Assembly (NCBI RefSeq): GCF_009707865.1
Contig: NZ_WMBA01000005.1
Span: 62,001 to 126,000 of the forward strand
Origin: Amycolatopsis pithecellobii
GTDB taxonomy: Bacteria; Actinomycetota; Actinomycetes; Mycobacteriales; Pseudonocardiaceae
DNA: 64,000 nucleotides
Direction: 5' to 3'
The notes beneath the pieces were generated by a model, which saw only the letters and a list, made by a program, of their open reading frames with translations, made no database searches and had not been told where the DNA came from. Shown piece after piece: positions 7,113 through 15,227 of this stretch (position 1 is its first letter; the number at the start of each line of letters is the position of its first letter). Position numbers and translations under genes: made by a program.

Positions 7113-8258
7113 TTGTCTTCGGTCATGGAATCCGTCGAATCGGGGTTACTGGCCATTCCCGGCGAACCAAGATCCGTGCCATGGGAGGACCATGCGGCGC
7201 GGTCGTTCGAGGACCGCATGCTCGACACCGGCTTCCCTTTCCCCTGCATTTTCGGGGTGGACGCGGTGAAACGCCGCACCTTGCGCTATTGTTTCGTTCC
7301 CATTGGTCCAGACCGGACCGAGGCACTGGGGTCTGCCCTGCGCGAGTTCGCCGGCCAATGCGCCGAACTGGGCAAGCGGACCTCATTGGTCGCATTCTTC
7401 CAAAATGACCCGGAATTACGTGACCTGCGTGATCACGAGCGCGTGTTCTGGGCATTACTGGCCGAATTGATGGCGACCGATACCGCGCCGTGGCCCGCCG
7501 GGATCTCCACCGATACCGAGAGCTCCACCTGGGAGTTCTCGTATGCGGGTGTGGCGTTCTTCGTGGTGGCGAACACCGCTTTCCACACCACCCGGCGCAG
7601 CCGGTACTTCGATTATCTGGCGATCACTTTCCAGCCGCGGTTCGTGTTCGACGATCTGAGCGAGCAGAGCCCGGCGGGGCGCAATGCCCGGAAGATCATC
7701 CGGGCGCGCCTGCGCGAATACGACGACGTCCCACCGCACGCGTCACTCGGCAGTTTCGGCGATGAGCACAACCGCGAATGGGTCCAGTATTTCTTACCCG
7801 ACAACGAAACCGTCGTCCCCGGCACGACGCGGTGCCCGGTCAACCACGGAATCCGGAGGAACATCGGCATGAGTGGCCCGCAGATCACCACCGTCCCTCC
7901 CGTCGAGCTGCCCATCACGCTGCGGGAGTTGCTGCCCCAGCAGGGCAGTATCGAGTTGCAGCACGACCAGCCGGGCAAGATGTTCACCTGGCACCAGCAT
8001 GATCTCGACGAAGAGCTGTACGTCATCGACGGGGGGATGACCGTGTACTGGGTCGACCAGGACGGCGCGTACCACGAGCAGCCGGTCACCGCAGGCGCGC
8101 GAATCCAGCTGCCGGCGAACACGGTGCACGGCTCGACCGCCGCCGCGTCGGGCTGCCACTACGTCATCAAACCCGACGGCGGCAGAACGGCGGTGACCCG
8201 CTTCCTGCCCGAGTCGCAATGGCCTCACCCTCCGGTCCCGCCAGAGGCCGCCCGCTAG
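7113..8258 (+). CDS. YqcI/YcgG-family (heme N-oxygenase-like) protein fused to a cupin
   Basis: A two-domain protein of about 381 residues. The N-terminal part (to about 230) carries YqcI/YcgG marks: FPCIFGVDAVKRRTLRYCF, WEFSYAGVAFFVVANTAFHT and the LAITFQPRFVF strand. Characterised members of this family, DcsA of D-cycloserine and GntA of guanitoxin, are heme proteins that hydroxylate nitrogen of arginine. The C-terminal part (about 260-370) is a cupin with metal ligands HQHDLDEE and LPANTVHG. A TTG at 7113 lies 8-9 nt behind AAAGGTGG and is the best start; ATG 7125 is the alternative. It is monocistronic behind its own promoter. Substrate unknown; the amine of 3,4-AHBA is an obvious candidate. 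Confidence 0.75.
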   Translation: MSSVMESVESGLLAIPGEPRSVPWEDHAARSFEDRMLDTGFPFPCIFGVDAVKRRTLRYCFVPIGPDRTEALGSALREFAGQCAELGKRTSLVAFFQNDPELRDLRDHERVFWALLAELMATDTAPWPAGISTDTESSTWEFSYAGVAFFVVANTAFHTTRRSRYFDYLAITFQPRFVFDDLSEQSPAGRNARKIIRARLREYDDVPPHASLGSFGDEHNREWVQYFLPDNETVVPGTTRCPVNHGIRRNIGMSGPQITTVPPVELPITLRELLPQQGSIELQHDQPGKMFTWHQHDLDEELYVIDGGMTVYWVDQDGAYHEQPVTAGARIQLPANTVHGSTAAASGCHYVIKPDGGRTAVTRFLPESQWPHPPVPPEAAR

Positions 8259-8298
8259 GTTCGGCGGGGAGTTCAGCGTCAGCAGGGAAGGTGCCCGT

Positions 8299-9591
8299 AT
8301 GTCCGACACCGCCGGTGCCGGGGTCCACGACCTCGATCGGCATCTCACCCTCGTCCCGGCGACCGCGCTCGCGGTCACCACGGTGGTCGGCGGGGGTGCG
8401 CTCGTCCTGCCCGGTGCGGCGCTGCGGCACGCCGGGGCCAACGCGCTACTGGGGTGGATCCTCGCCGCGCTGATCACCATCCCGCTGATCGCCGTGTTCG
8501 CCCGGCTCGGGGCGCGGTACCCGTCGGCGGGCGGTGTGGCGGGGTTCGTGCAGGCCGCGTTCGGCCGGCACTCGGCGGCGGGCGTCGAGGTGGTCCTCAT
8601 CGGCGCGTTCGGCCTCGGCATGCCGGCGATCGCGCTCAGCGGCGGCGGGTATCTCGCCGCCGTGTTCGGGTGGTCGCCGGGGTATTCGTGGCTGGGCGCG
8701 CTGATTCTCGTCGCGCTCGCCGCGGGGATGCTGCTCTCCGGCGGCCGGGTGTCGTCGAAGGTGCAGGCGGTGCTGGCGGCCACGTTGACGATCGGGCTCG
8801 CCGCCGCCGGGGTGGTCGGACTGGTGAACGGGCACGCCCATTTCGCCGCGCCGTCGGTGACCGGGTCCGGCAGCTGGACGCAGGCGCTGGCCGTGGTCGG
8901 CATCGTGTTCTTCGCGTTCACCGGCTGGGAGGTGGTGGCCTTCACCACCGCCGAATACCGCAACCCGCAACGCGATTTCCCGCGCGCGGTCGCCATCAGT
9001 TTCATCGTGGTCGTCGGCGTGTACATGCTGGTCGCCGCCGGGGTGCAGGCCACGCTCGACGTCCACGACCCGGCGACGGAGTCCTCACCGGTCGCGGCCG
9101 TCATCCGGGTCGCCGTGTCGCCCACCGCGGCGTCGCTGGTCGCCGTGCTCGGGGTGGTGATCCTCGGCGCCAACCTGATCGGCGCCCTGTGGGGCGCATC
9201 GCGGCTGGTCTACTCCAGTGCATCGCATCGACTGCTCCCCCACCGCCTGTCGCTGCTCACCGGCGCCCAGCGCACCCCGTCCGCCGCAATCATCGCCGTC
9301 ACGGTGCTGTTCGCCGCGGTGATCACCGCATCGGCACTCGGCGTGATGTCCCCGACGACGATGTTCATGGTGGCCGGGCAGAACTTCTTCATGCTGTACC
9401 TGCTGTCCGCGGTGGTGTTTGTGAAGGTGGCGCACAGTACCGCGGCGCGGGTGTGGGGAGTGGTGATCGCGCTCGGCCTGGCCGTGGTGGTCGTGCTGGG
9501 CTTCCACTGGCAGGTGGTGATCTACGCGGCCATCCTGTTCGGACTCGGTTACCTGCTCTCCCGGTTGCGGCGAACGGCCGAGCAGGGTTGA
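8299..9591 (+). CDS. APC-superfamily amino acid permease
   Basis: A 430-residue protein with about 12 membrane segments. It opens with the APC-type first helix LTLVPATALAVTTVVGGGAL, where the glycine cluster normally binds the substrate backbone. The general look is that of YjeH/YbdO-like amino-acid transporters. The ribosome site GGGAAGG lies just ahead of ATG 8299. There is a 40-nt gap after the cupin gene, so it may be in the same transcript. Substrate not determinable. Confidence 0.85.
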   Translation: MSDTAGAGVHDLDRHLTLVPATALAVTTVVGGGALVLPGAALRHAGANALLGWILAALITIPLIAVFARLGARYPSAGGVAGFVQAAFGRHSAAGVEVVLIGAFGLGMPAIALSGGGYLAAVFGWSPGYSWLGALILVALAAGMLLSGGRVSSKVQAVLAATLTIGLAAAGVVGLVNGHAHFAAPSVTGSGSWTQALAVVGIVFFAFTGWEVVAFTTAEYRNPQRDFPRAVAISFIVVVGVYMLVAAGVQATLDVHDPATESSPVAAVIRVAVSPTAASLVAVLGVVILGANLIGALWGASRLVYSSASHRLLPHRLSLLTGAQRTPSAAIIAVTVLFAAVITASALGVMSPTTMFMVAGQNFFMLYLLSAVVFVKVAHSTAARVWGVVIALGLAVVVVLGFHWQVVIYAAILFGLGYLLSRLRRTAEQG

Positions 9592-9636
9592 CGTAACGCT
9601 TGCCCGCGCCTAACTTCTCAAAACTGTATCCAGTTT
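9588..9636 (+). promoter_or_regulatory. Promoter with downstream operator for the SDR gene
   Basis: TTGACG (9588-9593), 17 nt, then TAACTT (9611-9616) is a good housekeeping promoter that begins in the permease stop region. Just after the -10 is a perfect dyad, AAACTG (9621-9626) TATC CAGTTT (9631-9636), where a repressor would cover the transcription start. No adjacent regulator is obvious; the TetR at 13261 is the nearest candidate. Confidence 0.6.
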
Positions 9637-9660
9637 GTCTCGACGAGGAGAGGCGGCGCC

Positions 9661-10419
9661 ATGCGGCTTTCGGGCAAGAGGGTGCTCATCACCGGCACGG
9701 CAGGCGGCCAGGGCGCCGCGGCGCAGGAGCTGTTCGCCGCCGAAGGCGCCAGGGTCGTCGGCTGCGACGTCCAGCCGGGGGCGGCCGAGAAGACCGCGGA
9801 AGCGTTGCGTGGCAACGGTTTAGACGTGACCGGGCAGACCGTCGACCTCACCGACGCCGATGCGGCCGCGCACTGGATCGAGGAGTCCGCCGACTTCCTC
9901 GGCGGGATCGACGTGCTCTACAACAACGCGGCGGGGTTCGGGTTCGCGCCGTTCGCGGAGATGACCCTCGACCTGTGGCGGCATGTCCTGCACGTCGAGC
10001 TCGACATCGTCTTCCACACCACGCAGCCCGCGTGGAAACACCTCGTGCGGTCGGGAGGGGGATCGATCATCAACACCGCGTCGATGTCCGCTGTCCGCGG
10101 CATCGCCCCGCTCGGCCAGGCGGCCCATGCCGCTGCGAAGGGCGGGGTCATCGCACTGACGAAAACGCTGGCTGCCGAGGGCGCCGAGGCCGGTATCCGG
10201 GCCAACGCCATCTCCCCCGGGTTCGTGCAGACTCCGGCCACCGACGCCGCCGTGGGCGACGAACTGCGTGCCTTCCAGCTGGGGATGCACTTGATCCGCC
10301 GGGCAGGCCAGGGGGACGACATCGCACATCTGGCGGTATACCTGGCTTCGGACGAATCGACGTGGGTGACGGGGCAGAACTTCTCCGTCGACGGCGGCGT
10401 GACCGCGGGGTTCCGCTGA
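9661..10419 (+). CDS. Short-chain dehydrogenase with His in place of the catalytic Tyr
   Basis: A 252-residue classical-length SDR. The nucleotide site is TGTAGGQG (11-18), the NNAAG strand is present (88-92) and the C-terminal NFSVDGG is typical. The active-site serine region ASMS (140-143) is kept, but the usual YxxxK reads HAAAK, with His156 and Lys160. Either chemistry is altered or His takes the Tyr role. Oxidation or reduction of an alcohol/ketone is the family activity; substrate unknown. It has its own promoter and operator. Confidence 0.8.
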   Translation: MRLSGKRVLITGTAGGQGAAAQELFAAEGARVVGCDVQPGAAEKTAEALRGNGLDVTGQTVDLTDADAAAHWIEESADFLGGIDVLYNNAAGFGFAPFAEMTLDLWRHVLHVELDIVFHTTQPAWKHLVRSGGGSIINTASMSAVRGIAPLGQAAHAAAKGGVIALTKTLAAEGAEAGIRANAISPGFVQTPATDAAVGDELRAFQLGMHLIRRAGQGDDIAHLAVYLASDESTWVTGQNFSVDGGVTAGFR

Positions 10420-10503
10420 CCGGACACACTGCACTGTCCATTGTGGAGCCTGCGCACCCGGGTGACGCGGTGTGGTACCAGCAGCCGCCTGCGCGCGGTG
10501 CGA

Positions 10504-11856
10504 TCACGGCGTAGCTGCCCGGCGCCGCACCGCGCTGATCGCGGTGTCCAGCACCAGGAACAGCACCAGCGAGCCGCCGAAAACCGGCATGGCCCAGCAG
10601 AGCGCCGCGACGATCAGCACGCCCACGACGAGGACCGGCCGCGACAGGTGACGCCAGACCGATGGTGGCGCCGAGACGAGCTTTCCGTTGCCACGGCGGC
10701 GTTTCCACCACATCCGGTAACCGAGGACGAGCAACGCCAGTGTGCCGAGCGCGAGCAAGGCCATGGCGATCTCGTTGACAAGGCCGAGCAACGTGCCGCT
10801 GTGGGCCTGAATGCCGAGCGTGGTGAGTTTGGCCGCCGGCGGATAGTCCGGCCAGCCCAGCCGCGCGGTGATCTGCTGGGTGTAGGGATCGATGGCGATT
10901 TCGTCCTTGCGGATGGGCAGCCCGTCGCCGGTTTCGCTGACCTTGAACGGTTTTCCGGCGCGGGCCGGCGGGGTGACGGTGAGCTGACCGTCGATGCCCT
11001 GCGCCCGTGCGATTCCCACGGCGGTGTCGATCGAGATCGGCTGAGCTCCCGGCGGGACGACCACTTCGGGCGCACTCAGGCTCGGCGTCTTGCCGTTGAC
11101 GGCGGTGATCGCCGCCTCCACCCGGCTGCCGGCGTAGTTCGACCACGTCAACCCGGTGATGCTGACCGCGAGCAGCCCGATCGCGAGCCACAGTCCCAGT
11201 GGTCCGTGCCAGGCCCGCGCCCGTGCCGCACCGGGTTGCGGGAGCAGCAACGCCCGCAGCCGGCGCTTACGGCGGCGCATGCCGATCCACAGGATCAGGC
11301 CGCCGAGCACCACGAAGGGCAGCCAGCTGGCGACGAACTCCGAATACAGCCGTCCGATATCGCCCAGCTGCAGATTGCCGTGGAAATCCCGCAGCCATTG
11401 CTGGGCCGGCGGGCGACCGCTGGTGGTGATCAGGTCACCGGTGATGTGGCCGGTGTACGGATCGACGTAGACGGTGCGAGCCTGCGCGGAAAACCCGCTG
11501 CCCCCCAAGCCCGGCTCGGACAGCACGATTTGCGTGGTGCGATCGGGCGCGTCCGGCGCGATGACCGAGCTCAGCGTGTCCTGCGGGTAGGCGGCCAGCG
11601 CCGCCTGTACCTGGTCGGCCAGGGAATGCACCGGACCGCTCGCACTGTCCACAAAGAACTCACCGGAGTAGAGCAGATCGTTGATCTGCGGTGTAAAGGC
11701 ATAGACCAGTCCGCTGAGGCACAGCACCATCAGGAACGGTGCGATGGCGAGCCCGGCGAGGAAGTGCACCCGGCGGGCGAGCATGCGCAGTACGACACCG
11801 GGCTTCACCGGCGGGCGAATCCCGGCGGGCGACGGATCATTGACGGTCGTGGTCAT
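10504..11856 (-). CDS. PepSY-associated transmembrane protein
   Basis: A 450-residue membrane protein of the PepSY_TM family. The first membrane helix follows RRVHFLAGLAIAPFLMVLCL near 30-50, and further helices are near 190, 245 and at the C-terminus. Two extracellular PepSY-like regions lie between (for example around 85-145). Members are often iron-regulated and some act as ferric or heme reductases at the membrane. The start is ATG 11856, preceded by GGGGAG; an upstream in-frame codon at 11871 lacks a ribosome site. It converges with the SDR gene. Confidence 0.8.
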   Translation of the reverse strand: MTTTVNDPSPAGIRPPVKPGVVLRMLARRVHFLAGLAIAPFLMVLCLSGLVYAFTPQINDLLYSGEFFVDSASGPVHSLADQVQAALAAYPQDTLSSVIAPDAPDRTTQIVLSEPGLGGSGFSAQARTVYVDPYTGHITGDLITTSGRPPAQQWLRDFHGNLQLGDIGRLYSEFVASWLPFVVLGGLILWIGMRRRKRRLRALLLPQPGAARARAWHGPLGLWLAIGLLAVSITGLTWSNYAGSRVEAAITAVNGKTPSLSAPEVVVPPGAQPISIDTAVGIARAQGIDGQLTVTPPARAGKPFKVSETGDGLPIRKDEIAIDPYTQQITARLGWPDYPPAAKLTTLGIQAHSGTLLGLVNEIAMALLALGTLALLVLGYRMWWKRRRGNGKLVSAPPSVWRHLSRPVLVVGVLIVAALCWAMPVFGGSLVLFLVLDTAISAVRRRAATP

Positions 11857-12080
11857 CGCGCTACTCCCCAAACCGGGTCATTTCCGAACGGGCGCAAGAC
11901 TAAACTGCTTACCGCCATTCCGGCGATGGGTACCATCGGCTTTTACCGGAATTCAACAGAAACAGCCGGTATCGCCTTTCCCTTGGGGGACAAATCGCCT
12001 GTTCACGGGTGGTGAGTCGGTGGCCGGCAGCAGAAAGTTCCCGCGTTTCCGGGAAATTTTTTGTTGCCAGGATCTCCGCG
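11857..12080. other. Intergenic region upstream of the PepSY gene
   Basis: 224 nt between two minus-strand genes. No reading frame with recognisable homology is visible. It must contain the PepSY-gene promoter, but I see no clear -35/-10 pair and no strong hairpin. Confidence 0.5.
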
Positions 12081-13193
12081 TCAGGGAATTGCCGCGAGGA
12101 ACAGGAAAGCCGCCAGCAGCACCAGATGCACGGCGCCCTGCAGGCGGGTCGCCCGGCCCGGGATGACGGTCAGCATGCTGACCACCACCGTGAGCAGGAA
12201 CAGGATCAGCTGCACCGGACCGAGGCCGAGCAGCAGCGGGCCGTCCAGCCACACCGACGCCAGTGAGATCGCCGGGATGGTCAGGCCGATGCTCGCGATG
12301 GCCGAGCCGTACCCCAGGTTGAGGCTCGTCTGGATACGATCCCGCAACGCGGCCCGCGCGGCGGCGAGGGTTTCCGGTAACAGCACGAGCAGCGCGATCA
12401 CAACCCCGACGAACGACGGCGGGAAGCCCACCGCCCGCACGCCGGCTTCGATGGCCGGCGACTCGACCTTCGCCAGGCCCACCACCGCGATCAGCGCGAT
12501 GAGCAGCAAAACCAGCGACGTCATCGTGGCCCGGCCGCTCGGCGCCTCCGCATGCTCTTCGACCACGCCCTCCTCGGTCACCGGCAGGAAGAAATCGCGG
12601 TGCCGGATCGTCTGCGTGAACACGAAAACCCCGTACAGCACGAGTGATGCGAGCGCCGCGAAGGCCAGCTGCGGAGCGGAATACTGCAGCCCGCTGCGGC
12701 TCGTGGTGAACGCCGGCAGCACCAGCGACAGCGTGCACAACGTCACCACCGTGGCAAGCTCGGCGCCACTGCCCTCGGCGTTGAACAATGTCGTGCCGTG
12801 CTTGAGCGCCCCGACCAGCAGCGCGAGCCCGATGATGCCGTTGGTCGTGATCATCACCGCGGCGAACACCGTGTCCCGCGCCAGCGAGGACGCGCCGGGG
12901 CCACCGGACGCCATCAGCGTGACGATCAGCGCCACCTCGATCACCGTCACCGCGACCGCCAGCACCAGCGACCCGAACGGCTCCCCCACCCGCGCCGCGA
13001 CGACCTCGGCGTGATGCACCGCCGCCAGCACGGTCGCCGCCAGCGCGAGCGCCACCAGCACCACCGCGACCACGCCCGGGTGCCGCCCCCAGGTCACCAC
13101 CAGCAACACCAGCGCCAGCGCGGGTGCGGCCGTCGTCCACGACAGCAGCGGGAAACGAACGGGGGCGGCCACGGAGCACACCGTCGCACACAT
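12081..13193 (-). CDS. Ca2+/H+ antiporter (ChaA/CaCA type)
   Basis: A membrane protein of about 370 residues with 10-11 hydrophobic segments. The two CaCA repeats are visible: the N-terminal half has VTVIEVALIVTLM (about 80-92), and the C-terminal half has VIALLVLLPETLAAARAAL (about 265-283), each with the acidic residue that binds cation. Family role is calcium or sodium extrusion in exchange for protons. Start ATG 13193 is reasonable but the ribosome site abuts it; GTG codons a few residues later are alternatives. It is divergent from a TetR gene, which may control it. Confidence 0.85.
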   Translation of the reverse strand: MCATVCSVAAPVRFPLLSWTTAAPALALVLLVVTWGRHPGVVAVVLVALALAATVLAAVHHAEVVAARVGEPFGSLVLAVAVTVIEVALIVTLMASGGPGASSLARDTVFAAVMITTNGIIGLALLVGALKHGTTLFNAEGSGAELATVVTLCTLSLVLPAFTTSRSGLQYSAPQLAFAALASLVLYGVFVFTQTIRHRDFFLPVTEEGVVEEHAEAPSGRATMTSLVLLLIALIAVVGLAKVESPAIEAGVRAVGFPPSFVGVVIALLVLLPETLAAARAALRDRIQTSLNLGYGSAIASIGLTIPAISLASVWLDGPLLLGLGPVQLILFLLTVVVSMLTVIPGRATRLQGAVHLVLLAAFLFLAAIP

Positions 13194-13248
13194 CCCACCC
13201 GGGCCGCCATTCGGAAAGTCCTGGTAGGACCGGGAAAGCGCGTGAGAA

Positions 13249-13254
13249 TAAGAT
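13249..13254 (+). promoter_or_regulatory. -10 element for a leaderless tetR transcript
   Basis: TAAGAT at 13249-13254 ends 6 nt before ATG 13261, so transcription should begin at or next to the start codon; no ribosome site is present. This favours ATG 13261 over the in-frame GTG at 13255. No convincing -35 is visible. Confidence 0.45.
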
Positions 13255-13260
13255 GTGCAC

Positions 13261-13881
13261 ATGGCGAAGGCGCAGACCCCGGGGCGGCGGCAGCGGTCCG
13301 AGAACAAGCAGGCGGCCATCCTCGACGCGGCCGAGCTGCTGTTCGTCCGGGACGGGTACGAGCTCACCAGCGTCGACGCCATCGCAGCCGAGGCCAAGGT
13401 GTCCAAGCGAACCGTCTATGACCACTTCGGTGACAAACGGACCCTGTTCGAAGGCGTCCTCACCCGGGTCGCGGACGCGCTCACGACCACCGTGCACACC
13501 GCGATCGACGAGGAACTCACGGCGGGACGCGACCTGCGCGAGGGGCTGACGGCCTTCGCGATGCGAGTGGTGACCACGGCGTTCCCGTCCTCGGACTACG
13601 TCGCCTTCCAGCGGCTGACGTCCCAGGGGCGGGCGGCGCCAGTGCTCCCTCGGGCAGTGCACGATCAGCCGGAAGACTTGCTGGAGAAGCGATTCACCGA
13701 ACTCGCCGCCGGGGGCGAGATCCAGGCCCCCGATGCGGCGCGCGCCACGAAGCATTTCACCGCGCTGACCGTCCTACTGGCACTGGAGGAACTCCGGACC
13801 GAACCGGCCCGCGCGGCCACGGAAATCCCGGGGATCATCGCGGACGGTGTCGATGCCTTCCTCCGCGCCTACCGACGCTGA
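13261..13881 (+). CDS. TetR/AcrR-family regulator
   Basis: A 206-residue regulator. The DNA-binding domain shows QAAILDAAELLFVRDGY, TSVDAIAAEAKVSKRTVYDHF and the closing GDKRTLFEGVL. The C-terminal domain is of the common AefR-like type with a helix-rich pocket. It is transcribed away from the Ca2+/H+ antiporter with only 67 nt between starts, so control of the antiporter and itself is likely. A 10-bp palindrome, ATGTGCACAT, spans 13253-13262 at the start codon and could serve as autoregulatory operator. Confidence 0.9.
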   Translation: MAKAQTPGRRQRSENKQAAILDAAELLFVRDGYELTSVDAIAAEAKVSKRTVYDHFGDKRTLFEGVLTRVADALTTTVHTAIDEELTAGRDLREGLTAFAMRVVTTAFPSSDYVAFQRLTSQGRAAPVLPRAVHDQPEDLLEKRFTELAAGGEIQAPDAARATKHFTALTVLLALEELRTEPARAATEIPGIIADGVDAFLRAYRR

Positions 13882-13910
13882 ATCTGGTCCGCAATGGACC
13901 GAACAGAGCC

Positions 13911-14166
13911 ATGATGACCGCCACCGACCAGACCGACCTGATCTCCGTCATCGTCACCGACCACCGCGAGGTCGAGAAAATCTTCCGGGAACTGGAGTCC
14001 GGCCAGGGCAGCGCCGAGCACCGGAGCGGGCCAGCCGACCATGTCATCACCGAACTGGTGCGCCACTCCGTCGGCGCCCGACAAGCCGCCGGCGAACCTC
14101 ATCCTCGACCCCGGCGCCGGCCTCATCGACCGCCTGCGCGACGCCCTCAGCGGCCGGGGCAAGTAA
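13911..14166 (+). pseudogene. Hemerythrin (HHE) protein with an internal deletion
   Basis: The N-terminus is clearly hemerythrin-like: TDLISVIVTDHREVEKIFRE and ADHVITELVRHSVG. The expected HHE helices (about 100 residues with the remaining iron ligands) are then missing. The normal C-terminal tail (PPANLILDPGAGLIDRLRDA, ending at TAA 14164-14166) resumes in a different frame near 14077. So about half of the gene was deleted and the junction is out of frame. The original protein would have bound di-iron/oxygen; the remnant lacks the iron site. Confidence 0.7.
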
Positions 14167-14220
14167 ACGATCGTGTCGGGAGCAGGCCGGCGAGGAGGCC
14201 CGTGCCCGTTCCCCCGCGGT

Positions 14221-15120
14221 TCAGTACCTCACGATCGCCGGTGCGCTGACCGGGACGCCGGCCACGCCGAAGTACCGGTCGCAGATCGCTCGCCAGGTGC
14301 CGTCGTTCACGGCCTTTTCCAGCACGTCGTCGATCGCGTCGCGTAACACCTTGTCGTCCTTCGCCAGACCGACACCGTAGGGCTCCACGGAAAACGTCTT
14401 GCCGACGAGCTTCATCGCATCCGGTTCCTGCGCGGCGTAACCGGCGAGCACGGCGTTGTCGGCCGTGACCGCATCGGTCTGGCCCGCCACCAGCCTGTCC
14501 ACACATTCCGAGTATTTTTGGAATTCCGAGATATTGCGGGGTTCGGTCAGTGCCAGGTCACGCACGCGCTGGATCGATGTCGATCCGGTCACCGAGCAGA
14601 CTCTCTTGCCGTGCAAGCCGTCCTTGCCGGTGATCGTGTTGTCGTCCGCGCGCACCAGCAGATCCTGGCCTGCGGTGAAGTACGGGCCCGCGAACGACAC
14701 CTGCTGCTTGCGCTTGTCGGTGATCGTGTAAGCGCCGACGTAGTAATCGACATCGCCGTTGCTGATCGCCTGTTCACGGGCGGCCGAGTCAACGGGCACA
14801 TAGGAAATCCGGTAGCTGCCGAAACCGAGGCCTGCCGCCACCAGTTTCGCGATCTCGATGTCGAACCCGGCGTACCGCCCGCTCGCCACGTCCCGAATGG
14901 ACAGTCCAGGTTGGTCATCCTTGACGCCGACCACCAAGGTCCCCGCCTTGCGGATCTTGTCGAACACCGGCGACCCCGGCAGGCTGACGTTGCGCGCGAT
15001 GGGATAGTCCACCGGTGTCGCGGGCGGTCGCAGCTGTGGGGCGGTCACCTGATCGATTCCACAGCCCGCTACCATTGTCGAGCCGGCCACCAAAGCGATG
15101 GCGAACATCCGGAACCGCAC
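14221..15120 (-). CDS. Amino-acid ABC transporter substrate-binding lipoprotein (GluB-like)
   Basis: A 299-residue extracytoplasmic solute-binding protein of family 3. It has a lipoprotein signal peptide ending in the lipobox VAGC (Cys20). The mature domain shows TLVVGVKDDQPGLS, GRYAGFDIEIAKLVAAGL and VDYYVGAYTITDKRKQQVSFAGPYF, the pattern of glutamate/glutamine binders. It starts with GTG at 15120 behind GAGGAG. No permease or ATPase genes are adjacent, so it is an orphan binding protein. Confidence 0.88.
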   Translation of the reverse strand: MRFRMFAIALVAGSTMVAGCGIDQVTAPQLRPPATPVDYPIARNVSLPGSPVFDKIRKAGTLVVGVKDDQPGLSIRDVASGRYAGFDIEIAKLVAAGLGFGSYRISYVPVDSAAREQAISNGDVDYYVGAYTITDKRKQQVSFAGPYFTAGQDLLVRADDNTITGKDGLHGKRVCSVTGSTSIQRVRDLALTEPRNISEFQKYSECVDRLVAGQTDAVTADNAVLAGYAAQEPDAMKLVGKTFSVEPYGVGLAKDDKVLRDAIDDVLEKAVNDGTWRAICDRYFGVAGVPVSAPAIVRY

Positions 15121-15227
15121 GAGTATCTCCTCGGTCTCTCGCCGTTCATCCCGTGATGCTTTGCCAGCTTACGGTGGTGTTACGGGAAAAACCCCGCGGT
15201 TGATCGAGACTTGAGGAACCGGCGTGC

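Noticed and set aside
13253-13262. Palindrome ATGTGCACAT at the TetR start
   Set aside because: Only 10 bp and partly constrained by codons; mentioned with the gene but not claimed as an operator.
11953-13755. 600-codon open frame antisense/out of frame to the Ca2+/H+ antiporter
   Set aside because: Composition is Gly/Arg/Ala low-complexity typical of GC-rich shadow frames; the antiporter frame has clear membrane segments.
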